Source: Cycas panzhihuaensis
Taxonomy: Eukaryota; Cycadophyta
NCBI GenBank assembly: GCA_023213395.1
Contig: CM041465.1
Coordinates: 246,643,741-246,707,740 of the forward strand
Direction of reading: 5' to 3'
DNA: 64,000 nucleotides
Position 1 is the stretch's first letter; the number at the start of each line of letters is the position of its first letter. A program made the translations under genes and the position numbers. Shown in pieces: positions 1 to 11,149 of this stretch. The notes beneath the pieces were generated by a model, which saw only the letters and a list, made by a program, of their open reading frames with translations, did not search any database and was not told the DNA's origin.

Positions 1-1229
1 TGCTAGCTTAGAAAATGGCAAAGAGGAAACTCGGTGGGGAGGATGAGTTTTGGGAATCACAGAAAATCGCCTAACCTAGGGCGTTTCTAGTGAGCCACAA
101 CTACTAAGGTTATATGCATCAAGCGGCCAAAGAAACTCAAAGGAAGTGCATGCAAACAAGAGGAAAGAATTTGCAAGCAACTCAATGGAAAAACAAGCAA
201 AAAGCACTAATAGAGCCAATAAATACCTTGAATGGAGAAGAATGAGTGCATGTAGGCACTTAGCAACTTAGAGGCGGCCATGAGCGGTGTCAAGTGGAGT
301 TGAATGTCCTTTGCATGAGAGTGGAAGAGTAGAGCCTCATGCAAGTTGGGAGCTTGAGCGGGTCTTTGGAGTGGATTTTGATGGAAAACCTCTTGAAGCC
401 TTGGATCTTTGTGAGGAGATGGTGCTTGTAATGGAGCTCGTGAAGCGTGATAGCCCTGCAACTCCCTAATAGCGACCCTCTGTATCTACATCCAAGCTAG
501 CATGGGAGAAGCTCTCTTGTCACTCTTTCTTTTTGTTTTCTAATAGAGAGTTTTTCTTGGAAGTCTTGAAAAGTGAGTTGAAGAATTTTTTCTTTATGAG
601 TGAAAAAAAGGCTTTTATGCCTTGGGCATAGCAAGTGAACGTTGGGGGCCTTGGGGCGCCTCCAACCGTTCGGAACCACGCGACAGTGGCCGCGTTTTTT
701 CGTGAGCGCGTGGCTCGAGGCGGTTGGGCTGGCTCACTGCCCAAGGCATAAAGCTTTTTTCACTCATAAAGAAAAATTCTTCAACTCACTTCAGAAAACT
801 CTCTATTAGAAAACAAAAGAAAGGTGACAAGAGAGCTTCGACGTTGAACAGGGTGTGAGGGGAGTTGCAGGCCGTTGCGAGCTCCACCATCTCTCCTGAT
901 CAGGCTCAGAGGTTTTCCATCAAAATCCACTCCAAAGACCTTCTCAAGCTCCCGTGAGGCTGCTCGTGCAGGACATTCAACTCCGCTGTGGACGCCAGGC
1001 TGACGGCTGGTGCCTACATGCACTCGTTCTCCGTTCAAGGTATTGGCTCTGTGGTGCTTGTTTTTCCATTGAGTTGCTTGCAAATTCTTTCCTCTTTTGC
1101 ATGCACTGAGTTTCTTTGACCGTTGATGCTAACCTAGGTGGTGACTTACTGTAAGCGCCCTGTTAGCGCGACCTTGTGATTAAACTCATCCTCTTCCAAG
1201 TTTCCTCTTTGCCATTTTCTAAGCTAGCC
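1..1229. repeat. 1.2 kb imperfect inverted repeat (foldback)
   Basis: The left arm (1 to about 680) is the diverged reverse complement of the right arm (about 705 to 1229). The outermost match is GCTAGCTTAGAAAATGGCAA near base 2 against its complement ending at 1228. Further matched blocks lie at 160-260 versus 1020-1095, 360-400 versus 905-950, and 520-640 versus 735-840. The loop near 690 is short and GC-rich. The left arm has about 120 extra bases in indels. Short reading frames at 287-469 (+) and 781-1083 (-) are the same sequence in the two arms and share VFGVDFDGKPL, so they are not independent genes. It could be a foldback DNA transposon, a MITE-like element or an inverted duplication of an unknown repeat. 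The left end touches the window edge, so the true terminus and any target duplication cannot be seen. Confidence 0.85.
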
Positions 1230-2035
1230 GACATAAAGGCTTTCTAAAGATTTGAGGAGATAGTGATCCGTCCCGTGAAGATAGGCGGGGTTAGTCCCCA
1301 TTGCCGATCCTTCTCCCCAAGGGTTCCGTCCTTATCCTCTCTCCCTTTATCACCCGCGCTTTCTTAGGAGACGGGGCTAGAGAAACCTTGGAGGGTTGGC
1401 TTGAGTTTCCTCATTGGCGGAGGCCATTTGTTGTCACGCGACCCATCCTGTTGCATGCTAGCATTGTTTCCCTATATCCTGTGGAGACCTCTCGTGGGTG
1501 AGTTAGCCATCCCGAGGCTACACTCAATCCCATTCGGTCTATGCTTTTATATGTTGTATGACGCAAATCGCATATGCTGGCTGATTTCATTTTCCTATAT
1601 GTGCATATGTTGGTGCTGTAACTAGCCTAGTTGATTTCATTTTCGGTGCATACATATAGTTCTTCGGTTGTTGGAGCGCTCGAGGGAGGGTGTTCTCTCC
1701 GGATTGTGCGGATCGCTTGAGAGGCTGGAGCGGCACGTTGAGGACTCAGCTGCTGTGGCCCGTCACGGGAAGAAACGCCTTTCGTTTCTGTTGCTGTTAT
1801 TCGTGCTTTCCGCTTTTTGGCGTTGTCGTTTCTGGATGCCAGCCTCGTGCTGCGTCCTGCGAGAATGCTCTGCCTTGCTGCGATCGCCTTCGCTGCCGTT
1901 GAAGGCGACTCGATTCTCGCTGACTTCAAGTGAAAACCTGCGCTGCAAACTGACGTCTGCCGTGAATGATCCGCTAGTAGCTTGCGACGCTGATTATTTC
2001 TATGCCCTTCCCGCTAGGCGTTGGATCATTGCCCC
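1230..2035. other. Stretch without recognised gene; GC-rich second half
   Basis: No known domain was found on either strand. 1640-2035 is clearly richer in G and C than the AT-rich element A that follows. It carries an open frame (1668-2087, +) whose last 16 or so codons run into the retroelement pol. The upstream part of that frame matches no family I recognise. The composition break near 2035 suggests a junction between two unrelated insertions. It may be a fragment of another retroelement leader or LTR. Confidence 0.5.
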
Positions 2036-3065
2036 GCGGAGAGCGTTTCACCTGGCTACACCAAAATTGATTAAATTAAAAATGTAATTGCAAGACCTAC
2101 TTGACAAAGGTTTTATTAGGCCTAGTGTTTTACCATGGAGAGCACTAATTCTATTTGTGAAAAAGAAAGATGGAACTCTAAGATTGTGCATAGATTACTA
2201 GCAACTAAACAAGGCAACAATCCAGAACAAATATCCCTTGCCTCGGATTGAAGACTTGTTTGATCAAATGAAGGAAGCTAAATTATTCACTAAGCTAGAC
2301 TTGAGATCAAGATCCTACCAAATCAGAATTAGGGAGGAGGATGTTTTCAAGATTTCCCTTAGGACTATGTATGAGCATTACGAATTTTTAATAATGCCAT
2401 TTGTACAAACTAACACACTTGCAACATTCATGTGCTTGATGAATAGTGTGTTCATAAAGTACTTAGACAAATTTGTCGTAGTGTTTATAGATGACATTTT
2501 GATTTATTCAAAAATAAAAAAAGAGCATGCAAAGCATTTGTGAATTGTGTTATAGTTGCTTAGAGAGCACAAATTGTATGCTAAGCTAACCAAGTGTGAA
2601 TTTTACAAAGAGGAGGTGCACTATTTAGGACATATCATTTTAGAAACAAGAATTTTAGTTGATCCAAAAAAGATCATAGCCATCATGGAATGGCCATCAC
2701 ATGAGAAGGTGCATGTAGTGAGGTGTTTTATAGGATTTGTATGTTACTATGGGAGGTTTCTAGAGTACTTCTCTAGCATTGTAGCTCCTACCACTTTTTT
2801 ACAAAAGAAGAGTGCCAAATTCATATGGATAGATCTGTGTGAGGAAAGATTTTAGTTACTAAAGCAATTGCTCACCATTGCTCTAGTTCTCATAGTCCCT
2901 GACCCAAATTTAGACTTATCAATCTGTACAGATGCTTGTGTTGATAGCCTTAAACACACATTCACATAGCCAAACTTAAATGCCAGGCAATGTAGAAGAT
3001 GGAATTCTTGTGTGAGTTTGATTTCTAGCCATAATATATCAAGCAAAAGGAGAATAAGGTGGATG
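2036..3065 (+). pseudogene. Ty3 reverse transcriptase-RNase H remnant
   Basis: RT motifs in order: FVKKKDG near 2155; a first stop inside the usual DYRQLNK block near 2200; [14 protein letters not shown] at 2229-2270; and the catalytic box [11 protein letters not shown] near 2485, where both aspartates remain. The thumb follows with KCEFYKEEVHYLGHII (about 2595-2640) and FIGFVCYYGRFLE. RNase H is only recognisable at its start near 2900-2950 (PDPNLDLSICTDAC). The linker end KVDDALSR appears near 3060. Stops at 2541 and 2853, with frame changes after 2950, break the reading frame. Confidence 0.85.
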
Positions 3066-4587
3066 ATGCTCTAAGCCGATGCCAATATATTGCTGTTATA
3101 AGTGTGCAACAATCTAGTTTGATAGATTCTATCCTAAAAGCTTGTGAGAACGATGAGTATTATAGGCAAGCAAGGGAAGATTTACAAAACCAACAAACTC
3201 AAAATCAAGAAGATGGTAGGATTGTGTGAAAATATGTAGCTTGCCAAAGGAGATAGAATAATGTATTAACCTATCAACAAACAATCTCTATGCCTTAGGA
3301 TTCAGACATTTGGGAAATAATCATCCAAGAAGCTCATGCCACACCATATGCAAGGTCATCTAGGTTATCATAAGATCTATGTAGCAGTGAAGAAATAATT
3401 TCATTGGCTTGGCATGAAGAGTTATGTCATAAGCTTTGCAGTAAAATGTATAACATGTCAAAAGGTTAAGCATCCTACAGGTTTATTATAGCCATTGGAG
3501 ATTCCAAAACGGACGTGGTAAACATCTTGCAGGTTTATTACAACCATTGGAGATTCTAGAATGGAAGTGGGAAATAATCATTATGGATTTCATCACAAGT
3601 TTGTCTAAGAGTTCTCATCAACATGATTTCATTATGGTGGTTGTAGATAAACTAACAAATTCAAAGTATTTCATCCCAGTTTGCACTACCCATACCACTT
3701 TAGATGTTGTTATCTTTATGAATGAGATAGTGAGACTACATGGTGTGCCTACGGCCATTGCGGTTAATAGAGATGCTAAGTTCACTTCATAGTTTTGGAT
3801 GTCCATATTCCCAAACTTGGGTACAAAGTTAAAGTTTAGCACAACCTACCATCTCGAAATTGATGGGCAAACAGAGAGAATGAACCAAGTGCTAGAAGAC
3901 TTGCTTCATATGCACATAATGGAGCAACCAATAAATTGGCAAAACCACCTACATTTGGCCAAATTTGCCTATAACAATGCAACCCATTCCTCCATGGGTA
4001 TTCCTCCTTTTTGAGGCATTGTGTGGTAGAAAATGTAACATACCTCTTAGTTGGAAAAATCTAGAAGACAAGTACATGTCAGTACTAGAAATGCTATAAG
4101 AAATGGAGAGGCAAGTAGTCAGCATTAGAAAGCAGTTGAAGGTAGCCTAGGATAGGTAGAAGAGTTATGCACACCTAAAGAGAACAAGTGAATTTTAGGT
4201 TGGTGATCATGTGTTCTTATGGCTAAGACCCAAGCACAGTTTGCTCAGCTCTCATCGAGAAACTGTGTTCTATTCGAGATCTTGGAGTGAATTGGATAGG
4301 TTGCCTTTAAGTTTGCCTTGCCATTAAATCTTTAAATTCATAATGTGTTCTATGTTTCGTTGCTAAAGAAGTACATGTTAGATTCAAAGCATGTGTTTGA
4401 ATGTATTAATCTTGTAGCTAGGTCGAGTATTGATTTTGAAGAAGAACGTTTGAAGATATTAGACCAAAGGGTGAGAATGTTACAAAACACCATAAGAGGC
4501 AACATGGGAGTTGGAGAGCGACATGCAACAACAACATCCCTCTCTATTTACAACAAGAAGAAGTCACATCAAGGATGGTGCTTTTGT
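3066..4587 (+). pseudogene. Ty3 integrase remnant
   Basis: The zinc-binding end is seen as KCITCQKVKHP near 3440-3475. The catalytic core reads IIMDFITSLSK (first Asp, near 3575-3605), NRDAKFTS (second Asp, near 3765-3790) and DGQTERMNQVLED (the family's Glu, near 3862-3900). A stop follows the second Asp at 3790. The C-terminal region keeps HNVFYVSLLKKYM near 4336-4375 and RLKILDQRV near 4450. In active relatives a chromodomain follows this motif; here only an unrecognisable tail precedes the polypurine tract. Confidence 0.85.
3479..3582 (+). repeat. 52 bp tandem duplication inside integrase
   Basis: The segment starting AGGTTTATTATAGCCATTGG at 3479 recurs from 3531 as AGGTTTATTACAACCATTGG, with the same following bases up to about 3582. 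The copy repeats the linker between zinc finger and catalytic core. It arose inside the element, and the differences show it is not recent. Confidence 0.8.
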
Positions 4588-4890
4588 GAAGAGGAGAGAT
4601 GTAAGGACTTAGTTCTCTAACCACCCTTGGTTAGGCTGTGACTCTGGCAAATATATAAAGTTTAATTTTCATCTCTAGTTTTATTCATCCTATGTAAAGT
4701 GAATGCACAATTTATGCTTCACTAGGTGTGTGGATGCACCATTTTGGTTTTTTAGCTTAACATGCAGTTTTGTGTAGAGGTTGTTGTCCGTTGGAAAGTT
4801 ATTTGTCTCTTTTTCTTCAAAATTTTATTCAATGTAAAAATCACTCTTTATTTGTTGCTTGCAAAATATAAAAGCAACTGAGTCATTCAG
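4588..4890 (+). promoter_or_regulatory. Polypurine tract and start of element A 3' LTR
   Basis: A purine run GAAGAGGAGAGA (4588-4599) is followed at 4600 by TGTAAGGACTTAG, the expected arrangement of polypurine tract and LTR start. AATATATAAAG at 4649-4659 and AAAATATAAAAG at 4863-4874 could serve as TATA boxes. The 3' end of the LTR is not defined because no second copy is present in the window. Confidence 0.6.
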
Positions 4891-5164
4891 ATGGGTAATA
4901 CAAATGGGGGAGCACATGATATGAATGAGGGAAGAATAAGAGGGAAAATTAATGTAAAGCTAGATGTTACATACAAAGACCCTCATGACTTTTTGGGGGA
5001 CAAGAATTCATTTGCCTGTCACAATTTGCAAAGGATGAATCCACCAAGTAAAAGAGGAGATTTGCAACTTTCCAACAAATGGTGTAACGTTAAAAAATGG
5101 GGGTCAAGAGAGAGAAGTTATGATAACTTGAAGCGGGCCTACAAGTAGAATATCTTTTTGGTTT
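4891..5164. other. No recognised gene
   Basis: A short plus-strand frame (4891-5148) matches no family I know and its composition is like the flanks. It may be the remainder of the element A LTR or leader of another repeat. Confidence 0.4.
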
Positions 5165-5995
5165 TGAGTAAAAGATTTCTTGCAAATGAATTGTTGAGTG
5201 AAGACATAGGGAGATTAGATTATGAAATCACGAAGTTAGGGTGTCAGTAAAAGGGCTTCTTGCAATTTCACAAAAGAGTTGCCAAAAGTGAACTTAGAAA
5301 GTTTGAGATGCAAAATTGCGAAGTCAAGTGGACTTTGAAAGTTTGAGATGCAAAATCATGAGTTCAAGAGGTGAGTAAAGGGTATTTTGCAGGCTTGCAG
5401 TTGGGTCATCGGGTATGGGCGCTTGTAGATTCAACTTTGAAGTTATGAAACAAAGGTTACGAAGGGAGAGCCTTTTGTATTTTTGCGAGTGTGACCCTTC
5501 AAACATTATGTTGCGAAGTTGTGAAAATAAAGCATGCGAATAATAAGCTCCTTGAAAATTTTCTAATGGATCACTGAGTGGGAACATAGAGCAATTAAGT
5601 TGTGAGGTTGCGAAGTGACATCATGGGTGATGAGTTTTTTGTAAATCTGCATGTGCATTGCATAATATAAGTCAAGGAGGATTGAGTTGCGAAATTGTGA
5701 AATGGGACTTAAGAGAGGAAGCTCCTTGCAATTTTGCAAGGGGGTTGTTGAGTGCAAACATATAAAGACTGGGTTTTGAAATTGCGAAATAACAAGATGG
5801 TGGTATCAAGCAAACCTTTTGTAATCACACAAATGAGCTATTGAGTGGAAAACACATGGGAATAATTGTGAAGATATGAAATAAAGTCACAGACAAAGAA
5901 TTTCTCCTTGCATTTTCACAAATGGATCACTGAGACCAAACATAAGCATATAAGATCTTGAAAATGTGAAAACAAAGGATTTTGCAAGTAAAAGT
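5165..5995. repeat. Degenerate tandem array, period about 87 bp
   Basis: The phrase CTTTTGCAATTTTGCAAATG, in altered forms, recurs near 5170, 5252, 5383, 5470, 5549, 5635, 5722, 5816 and 5906. Most spacings are 79-94 bases. Each unit also contains a variant of GAGTGNNAACATA and then TTGCGAAATTGTGAAAT. About nine units can be followed; one interval (5252 to 5383) is 131 bases, so a partial unit is present. Minus-strand frames across it are accidental products of the repeat. Confidence 0.7.
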
Positions 5996-8311
5996 CTTGA
6001 TTTGTGAGCTCCAAGGAAAAGGGTTGTAACTCACTCGTTTGAGGTTAGATTTAATTGATTCCAAATGCATTGGAATTCTTGATTGTAGATCTATATTCTT
6101 AGATGCAAATGATGAAATATTCATGCAAAATGTGATGCATGTTTTTAGCCTAAAGTACCGACAGTACAGAGAGAGAGTAAGAGCATAGTTGGCATACATT
6201 GATAAATTCGCCTAGATGATTCTCGTTAATGGACATAATAATGTCAAGGTAGATTCATACTAAGCTTATTGAAGGTGTTTGTAAACCGGGATGAATAGGG
6301 GGATGCATAAGGCCATCATACGTAGAGATATTTTGTTGACTTAGACAAGAAGGTGGAAGGCAATTATTGCAATTGTAATAACTACAAGCTTTCATACTAC
6401 CATTATAGCATGGAACCATCCACAAGGACTTGATGCTATCAATGATAGCAAATTGACTCACCAAAGTGCGAGGGTTTAGTTAGAAAGGGAAGAGAAAAAG
6501 GGATCTTCTTCCATCCCTTTGCAACATCATCCTTTAAGAGAAAACAATTGGAGGAGAGTGGCAAAAGGTTAGAGGGTTGAATAGAGGGTTAGAGCCCAAG
6601 AGCAACTAGAGACCATTTTGGTGACTAAGACTGGGACTCTAAGTCTGGAAGTTTGCAAGAATGATAGAGGAGTGATGTCAGAATCTTTTAGTGGAGCTTT
6701 TATAAATTTTTCATTGTTGAATTTTATAAACGTTGGCCTATGTGTGTTAAGTATTATCACAACTTGAGGTAGAATTCCAAAATAGACAAATCAACTCACA
6801 TTGCAATCTCTTAGAGTTTATCTCCATCCCACGTAAGGGATAAGTTTGGTAAGTAGCATGAATGCATGCATCTATTATTGTGTCAATCTTAGTGGATTGA
6901 TTTGACGGTTCTAATTTTTTAGTTGGCTTATGGGATTTGCATTGAGCGAGTCCCCATTCCCTAAGGCTTGAGTGAGTCCCCTTTTTTTTGAGATTATGAA
7001 AGGAATTTGTGTTGAGTGAGTCTTCTTTCCTCCAAAATTGCGATAGGTATTTGGTTTGAGCAAGTCCCCTTTCTCATGAGGGTTGAATGAGTCCCTTGTC
7101 TTTGTTATTGTTCTAGCATGCATGAGTGATGCTTGTAGGGTATAGAATCACAACCTTATCATGGGTGAGTGCCAATGTGGTATGAAATGCGCAAGCTCAT
7201 TATGGTGAGAGCTAGTGATGATACTTGTAGTGTTATCTGTCATGCCATGTGTGGTATGGGTCATGCAGGTCACACAGAGAGAGTCCAAAGTGATTGATTC
7301 GACAATGAACCATATGTGGTATGACATTTCTAAACGTTATTAAGTTGAAGTGTAGTGAGAAGGCTCAAATATATTTAGCAACATTCCTTTGTAAATTTGT
7401 GAACCAAGAAGTCATTTGGGCATGTTATAGAGTTGTGAGTAGAGTGAAATGCTAGTACTCCAATGTTCATACCATGTGCTCTATCTTGAGGGTGATTTCC
7501 TCAAGAATTCAGTTGGTTGGGTGGCAATTCTATCAAAGTAATTTGGTTGGGTATGATTGATGACCTAATGGTGTACTATATTGCTTTGACACTTAATTCT
7601 CTTTTCTAAAATGTTACTACTGGAAATGTGTTTTGAGTGCATTCTGCAAGACATCTTTGTTATCTTGATCTAGCTATATCTTTTGGGCATATGTTTTCCA
7701 CTATGCACATATGCAATACTCTATTTTATGCTTTTGCAGTTTAAGTGGTTTAGATGATGTTGGCTTGGTTAGTAGACTCAAGTGAGTTAGAACTAAGCGG
7801 GGTCATAACTAACTCTTAGTTAAAGTAGAGGGGTTGTGACACAAGGTTTGTTCGTATTAGTCTATTAAAGTAAGATTATAACTACCTTCTAAATTTTAGG
7901 ATGAGCTATATATCCTCACACCAATTTTTATCTAAAATTATTTGGTGAATCTATATTGCCCTTTTGAATTTGCTTATCTCCAATCTTGTCAATCTACACA
8001 TTTCACCATTTGTACCAATTTAGTTTTCATGTTCACCATATGTTTCAACATAGTGTAATGTGATGCAAACTTAGTGTCAACAACCTCCAATAACTTCAAC
8101 ATTGAATGCTGTTGAAATATGGGTTGGGATGCATGGTGGTTACTTCTATCATTGGAAATGTCAGTTTCCCTAGGTGTTTTGTGTTTTTGGAATGGGAAAA
8201 TGTGAGAGAAAATCTCAAATATTTTTAGGTTGTTTTCAGTTCTTGTAAACTTAGATGTTTGTAGGTAGCCTATGATTGTTTTAATTCATCCTCTTTGATT
8301 TATGGGGCTCA
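5996..8311. other. AT-rich region without recognised gene
   Basis: No coding family could be recognised on either strand. A small degenerate minisatellite lies at about 6932-7110: GGGATTTGCATTGAGCGAG at 6932, GGAATTTGTGTTGAGTGAG at 7002 and GGTATTTGGTTTGAGCAAG at 7045. Variants of GAGTGAGTCCC also sit between them. The rest looks like old intergenic repeat. Confidence 0.5.
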
Positions 8312-8316
8312 CATGG

Positions 8317-9196
8317 TGTTGACTTCATCTCTGCCCCTTAGAAGGTACACTTGTCAAAAGGTCAGTTTTTGATAGTCTAAACTAGCCCTTATTGTCAACA
8401 TGCATGTCAATTACACATAGATATGCCACATAAGTCCACAATATGATAATAATCACAACCTTTTCACGACATTATAATCCATTACATCATCATAAATAAA
8501 TCAAAGCAACATGTGATACACCTTTTTCACATAACTTGTTATTCCATTAAGCAATATCAATGTTTACATCAATTTCACATCATCATATGGCTTATTCTTG
8601 TTAGAACACCATCCATATTACAATGCACTTAGCATCCATACTAGAAAACATGCCATAGAACTTAGGTACTTGGCTCTTACACTAGAGCATATGACATAGG
8701 AATGAATAACTTGGCTCTCACATTAGAGAGATTGACTTCTGATCAATTGATTTGCCTCACATCCAAAATCGTGAGAGAATGACCCATTAATACCCCATAT
8801 ATGCCTGTTAGCAAATGGATGTGACCAAGAGTCAGAATCATCTCTTTTACGTCTTTTCATATTTAATCCACCCACTACATAATGATTACACTTAACCATC
8901 CTTGTTCCAATCATCCGTCCATGTGTCTGTACAGTTTTGGTCATTGTTGGCTTACATTTTGCTTGTTTTGGTATGTGCATTTTAGTTTTGACATTGTTTT
9001 GTCGTGCGTTATTGTTTCGGAAAGCACCTTGTCATGCATTCTTTGAGAGGCTTCCATTGTTTTTTGCTAGATTCTTGTGTGTTTCACTGCTTGAACGCCT
9101 GTTAAGTTGAATATTTGGCACTCATAATATCTTGTTGGATGCCAATTACCATCTATTCCACTGCCTGAACGCACAGGAGTCAAATTTGACCCAACA
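8317..9196 (-). repeat. Element B 3' LTR
   Basis: It aligns along its length with 30765-31662, for example ACAACCTTTTCACGACATTATAATCC against the same block near 30904, and the phrase TTGGCTCTCAC twice in both. The LTR begins TGTTGAC and ends CCAACA in plus-strand writing. Differences are scattered point changes and small indels, so the insertion is old. Confidence 0.92.
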
Positions 9197-9199
9197 TTT

Positions 9200-10290
9200 A
9201 TCTTAGGTCAATAAAAAGTGGTTGAGTGTCCTTGCTAAGAAAAAATATCAAAATTTTCTCGCTTCTCTAAATTAGGTATGCCCTTGCAGTCTAGGATCAC
9301 TTGTAGTCTCAGAGGCTTGGAGCAAATCATCATTAATTTGGGGCAAGGTGGTGATTTTGCATCCTTTTCCTTTAATTTCTCTTGTAAAGTTGTAATCTCT
9401 GCCTTGTATCCCTTCTCTATTTCTTCTATCAGTTGCATAATTTGTATACCTTTGCCCTCCATGGGATTTTGTTGCTGAGAGAACCCTTTTTTTGGCTTTG
9501 TGACTATGGGGAATGCCAACTCTATTACCCATTCCTTGAGTGACAATGTGGACTCAAATGTCTTCCATTTCTATATGTCCACGTTTCACACTCTTCTTCA
9601 CCACTTGTTTTGGTTAGAGTGGAATGGGGTTGCCAAGTTTTTATTAAACTAAATTTGTTACATTCATCATTTTCTTTTTATTTTGGAATCTTGAAGGGTA
9701 TTAGGAAATATGTTTACTTACTACTTCATTGTTGGTTACCCTTGTCTCTTGGTCAACTGTAGATCCTGGGCTGCTTTGACATCCCCTTTCTTGTGGCTGC
9801 TTTGACATCCCCTTCCTTGGGAAGTCTTGTGAGTGCATGGACAATGTTTACATCAAGTTGCATTCTCCCCATGTCTTTTTCTAGGGCCACTAGAATTTGA
9901 TCCATTAACTCTAAATCTCAATACAATGGGGGTATATAAATAAAATTTCCCCAACATGCCTATTTTATTTTGCCTTGGAATGTGGTCGACATCCCTTTTA
10001 ATTTGGTCCTTAATTTTGGCAAATGTGTCTCCTGATCACCTATGATCCTCATTCTAACATTGTGGCAGAACTAGTGGAACAAGTAGCAATTGAATTCAAT
10101 ATAAACAAAGGGAAATGCATGGGAAAAAATAACATTAGAAAGTCAGAACTTGAATTCGTTCCTCCAATGGGATGCAATTTAGCTGTGCATTGCTTGTAAC
10201 ATTTTATGCATTTGTTGCCAAGGACACACACTTCCTTTGGCTTCAATCTTGTTGAATTGTTTTTCCAAATCTTTGTCCACCTATGATCCT
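9200..10290 (-). pseudogene. Extra ORF downstream of integrase (element B copy)
   Basis: Function unknown. On the minus strand near 9930-9850 the block ELMDQILVALEKD matches ELMDQILLALKED in the same place of element C. Near 9475-9370 a coiled-coil-like tail (EKGYKAEITTLQEKLKEKD) matches EEGYKAEIAALQDKIKEKD of element C. It lies between integrase and the 3' LTR, where Tat and Athila elements often carry an additional ORF. It is broken by stops and frameshifts and enlarged by a 241 bp internal duplication. No signal peptide or membrane segment can be claimed. Confidence 0.65.
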
Positions 10291-10522
10291 CATTCTAACA
10301 CTGTGGTAGAACTAGCGGAACAAATAGCAATGGAATTCAACAAAAACAAAGGAAAATGCACAGGAAAAAAGAACACTAGAAAGTCAAAACTTGAATTCAT
10401 TCCTCTTATGGGATGCAATATAGCCGTGCATTGCTTGTAACATTTTATGCATCTGTTGCCAAGGATGCACACTTTCTTTAGTTTCAATCTCGTTGAAAAT
10501 TTTCTTCAAATCTTTGTTCTGG
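10041..10522. repeat. 241 bp tandem duplication
   Basis: TATGATCCTCATTCTAACA at 10041 recurs at 10282, and the following ~235 bases run in parallel with point differences. Both copies contain GGATGCAAT, GTGCATTGCTTGTAACAT and TTGCCAAGGA. The two 65-codon minus-strand frames here (10049-10246 and 10290-10487) are the same duplicated frame, not two genes. Confidence 0.88.
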
Positions 10523-10734
10523 GCTCTCTAAGTTTTCTCGTTCCTTGGATGACAAGAGTAAGGTATCACACGCTTTAAATCTTGTGCATTTTCCTATACG
10601 GTCCTTCGTCTGAATGCGAGTAGGAATGCATGGTGAAGTTCACTATGTGGTCCTCTAGCTTGTGCGTTCTCGGTCTTATTCCATTTCTAGAATGCATAGT
10701 ATATTTTAAGGGAATAGTGATTAAAATCTTGTAT

Positions 10735-10856
10735 TCTTCAATATTCTTTCACTAATATTCTTTTTTTTTTAGTAGTATCTTCTTTTTTCAATATTTTTCA
10801 TCATATTTTTTTCAATATATATTTTTTTCAATAATATTCTCTTCTCCAAAATTTTC

Positions 10857-10902
<46 letters not shown>

Positions 10903-11145
10903 CTTTTGCCCTATATTTTTGTCCATGGTTTTACTTTATTTTGGGTTACGATTATCATTATTTTTTTCCAATATATATATTTTCATTCTTTTCTCTAATT
11001 TTTTCATATATATATATATATGTAATTCTTTTGCCTTATGTTTTTGTCCATGATTTTGCTTAGGAGTATGATATTTTAGGTTATAGTTGTTTTTTTCTCT
11101 TTTTTTTTTGTATTTCTATTTTTATGCATTTGGACATAATTGTAT
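10735..11145. repeat. AT-rich low-complexity tract with (AT)n
   Basis: T-rich runs alternate with TATA microsatellites: an uninterrupted AT dinucleotide run of about 38 bases at 10861-10898, and a shorter one near 11007-11022. The phrase TTCTTTTGCC...TTTTTGTCCATG occurs twice (about 10903 and 11028), so a unit of about 125 bases is duplicated. It lies where element C has its own tandem-repeat block, between integrase and the extra ORF. Confidence 0.75.
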
Positions 11146-11149
11146 CTTC

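Larger units (their letters stand above)
2036..4599 (+). mobile_element. Element A: decayed Ty3/gypsy pol with 3' end
   Basis: Reverse transcriptase, RNase H and integrase follow in the order typical of Ty3/gypsy. They end in a polypurine tract (4588-4599) just before a TG that opens a putative 3' LTR at 4600. Gag, protease and the 5' LTR are missing; pol starts abruptly after a GC-rich block at about 2035. The RT wording (KNG/KKDG box, [12 protein letters not shown]) and the tail motif HNVFYVSLLKKY resemble the chromovirus branch, but no intact chromodomain is visible. Many stops and frameshifts make it inactive. Confidence 0.85.

Noticed and set aside
1301-1625. Overlapping plus-strand frames after the foldback as an exon
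   Set aside because: No domain, no splice signals that could be judged and no homologue recognised.
10861-11022. TA repeats as a CRISPR-like or origin-like array
   Set aside because: They are plain dinucleotide microsatellites without unique spacers.
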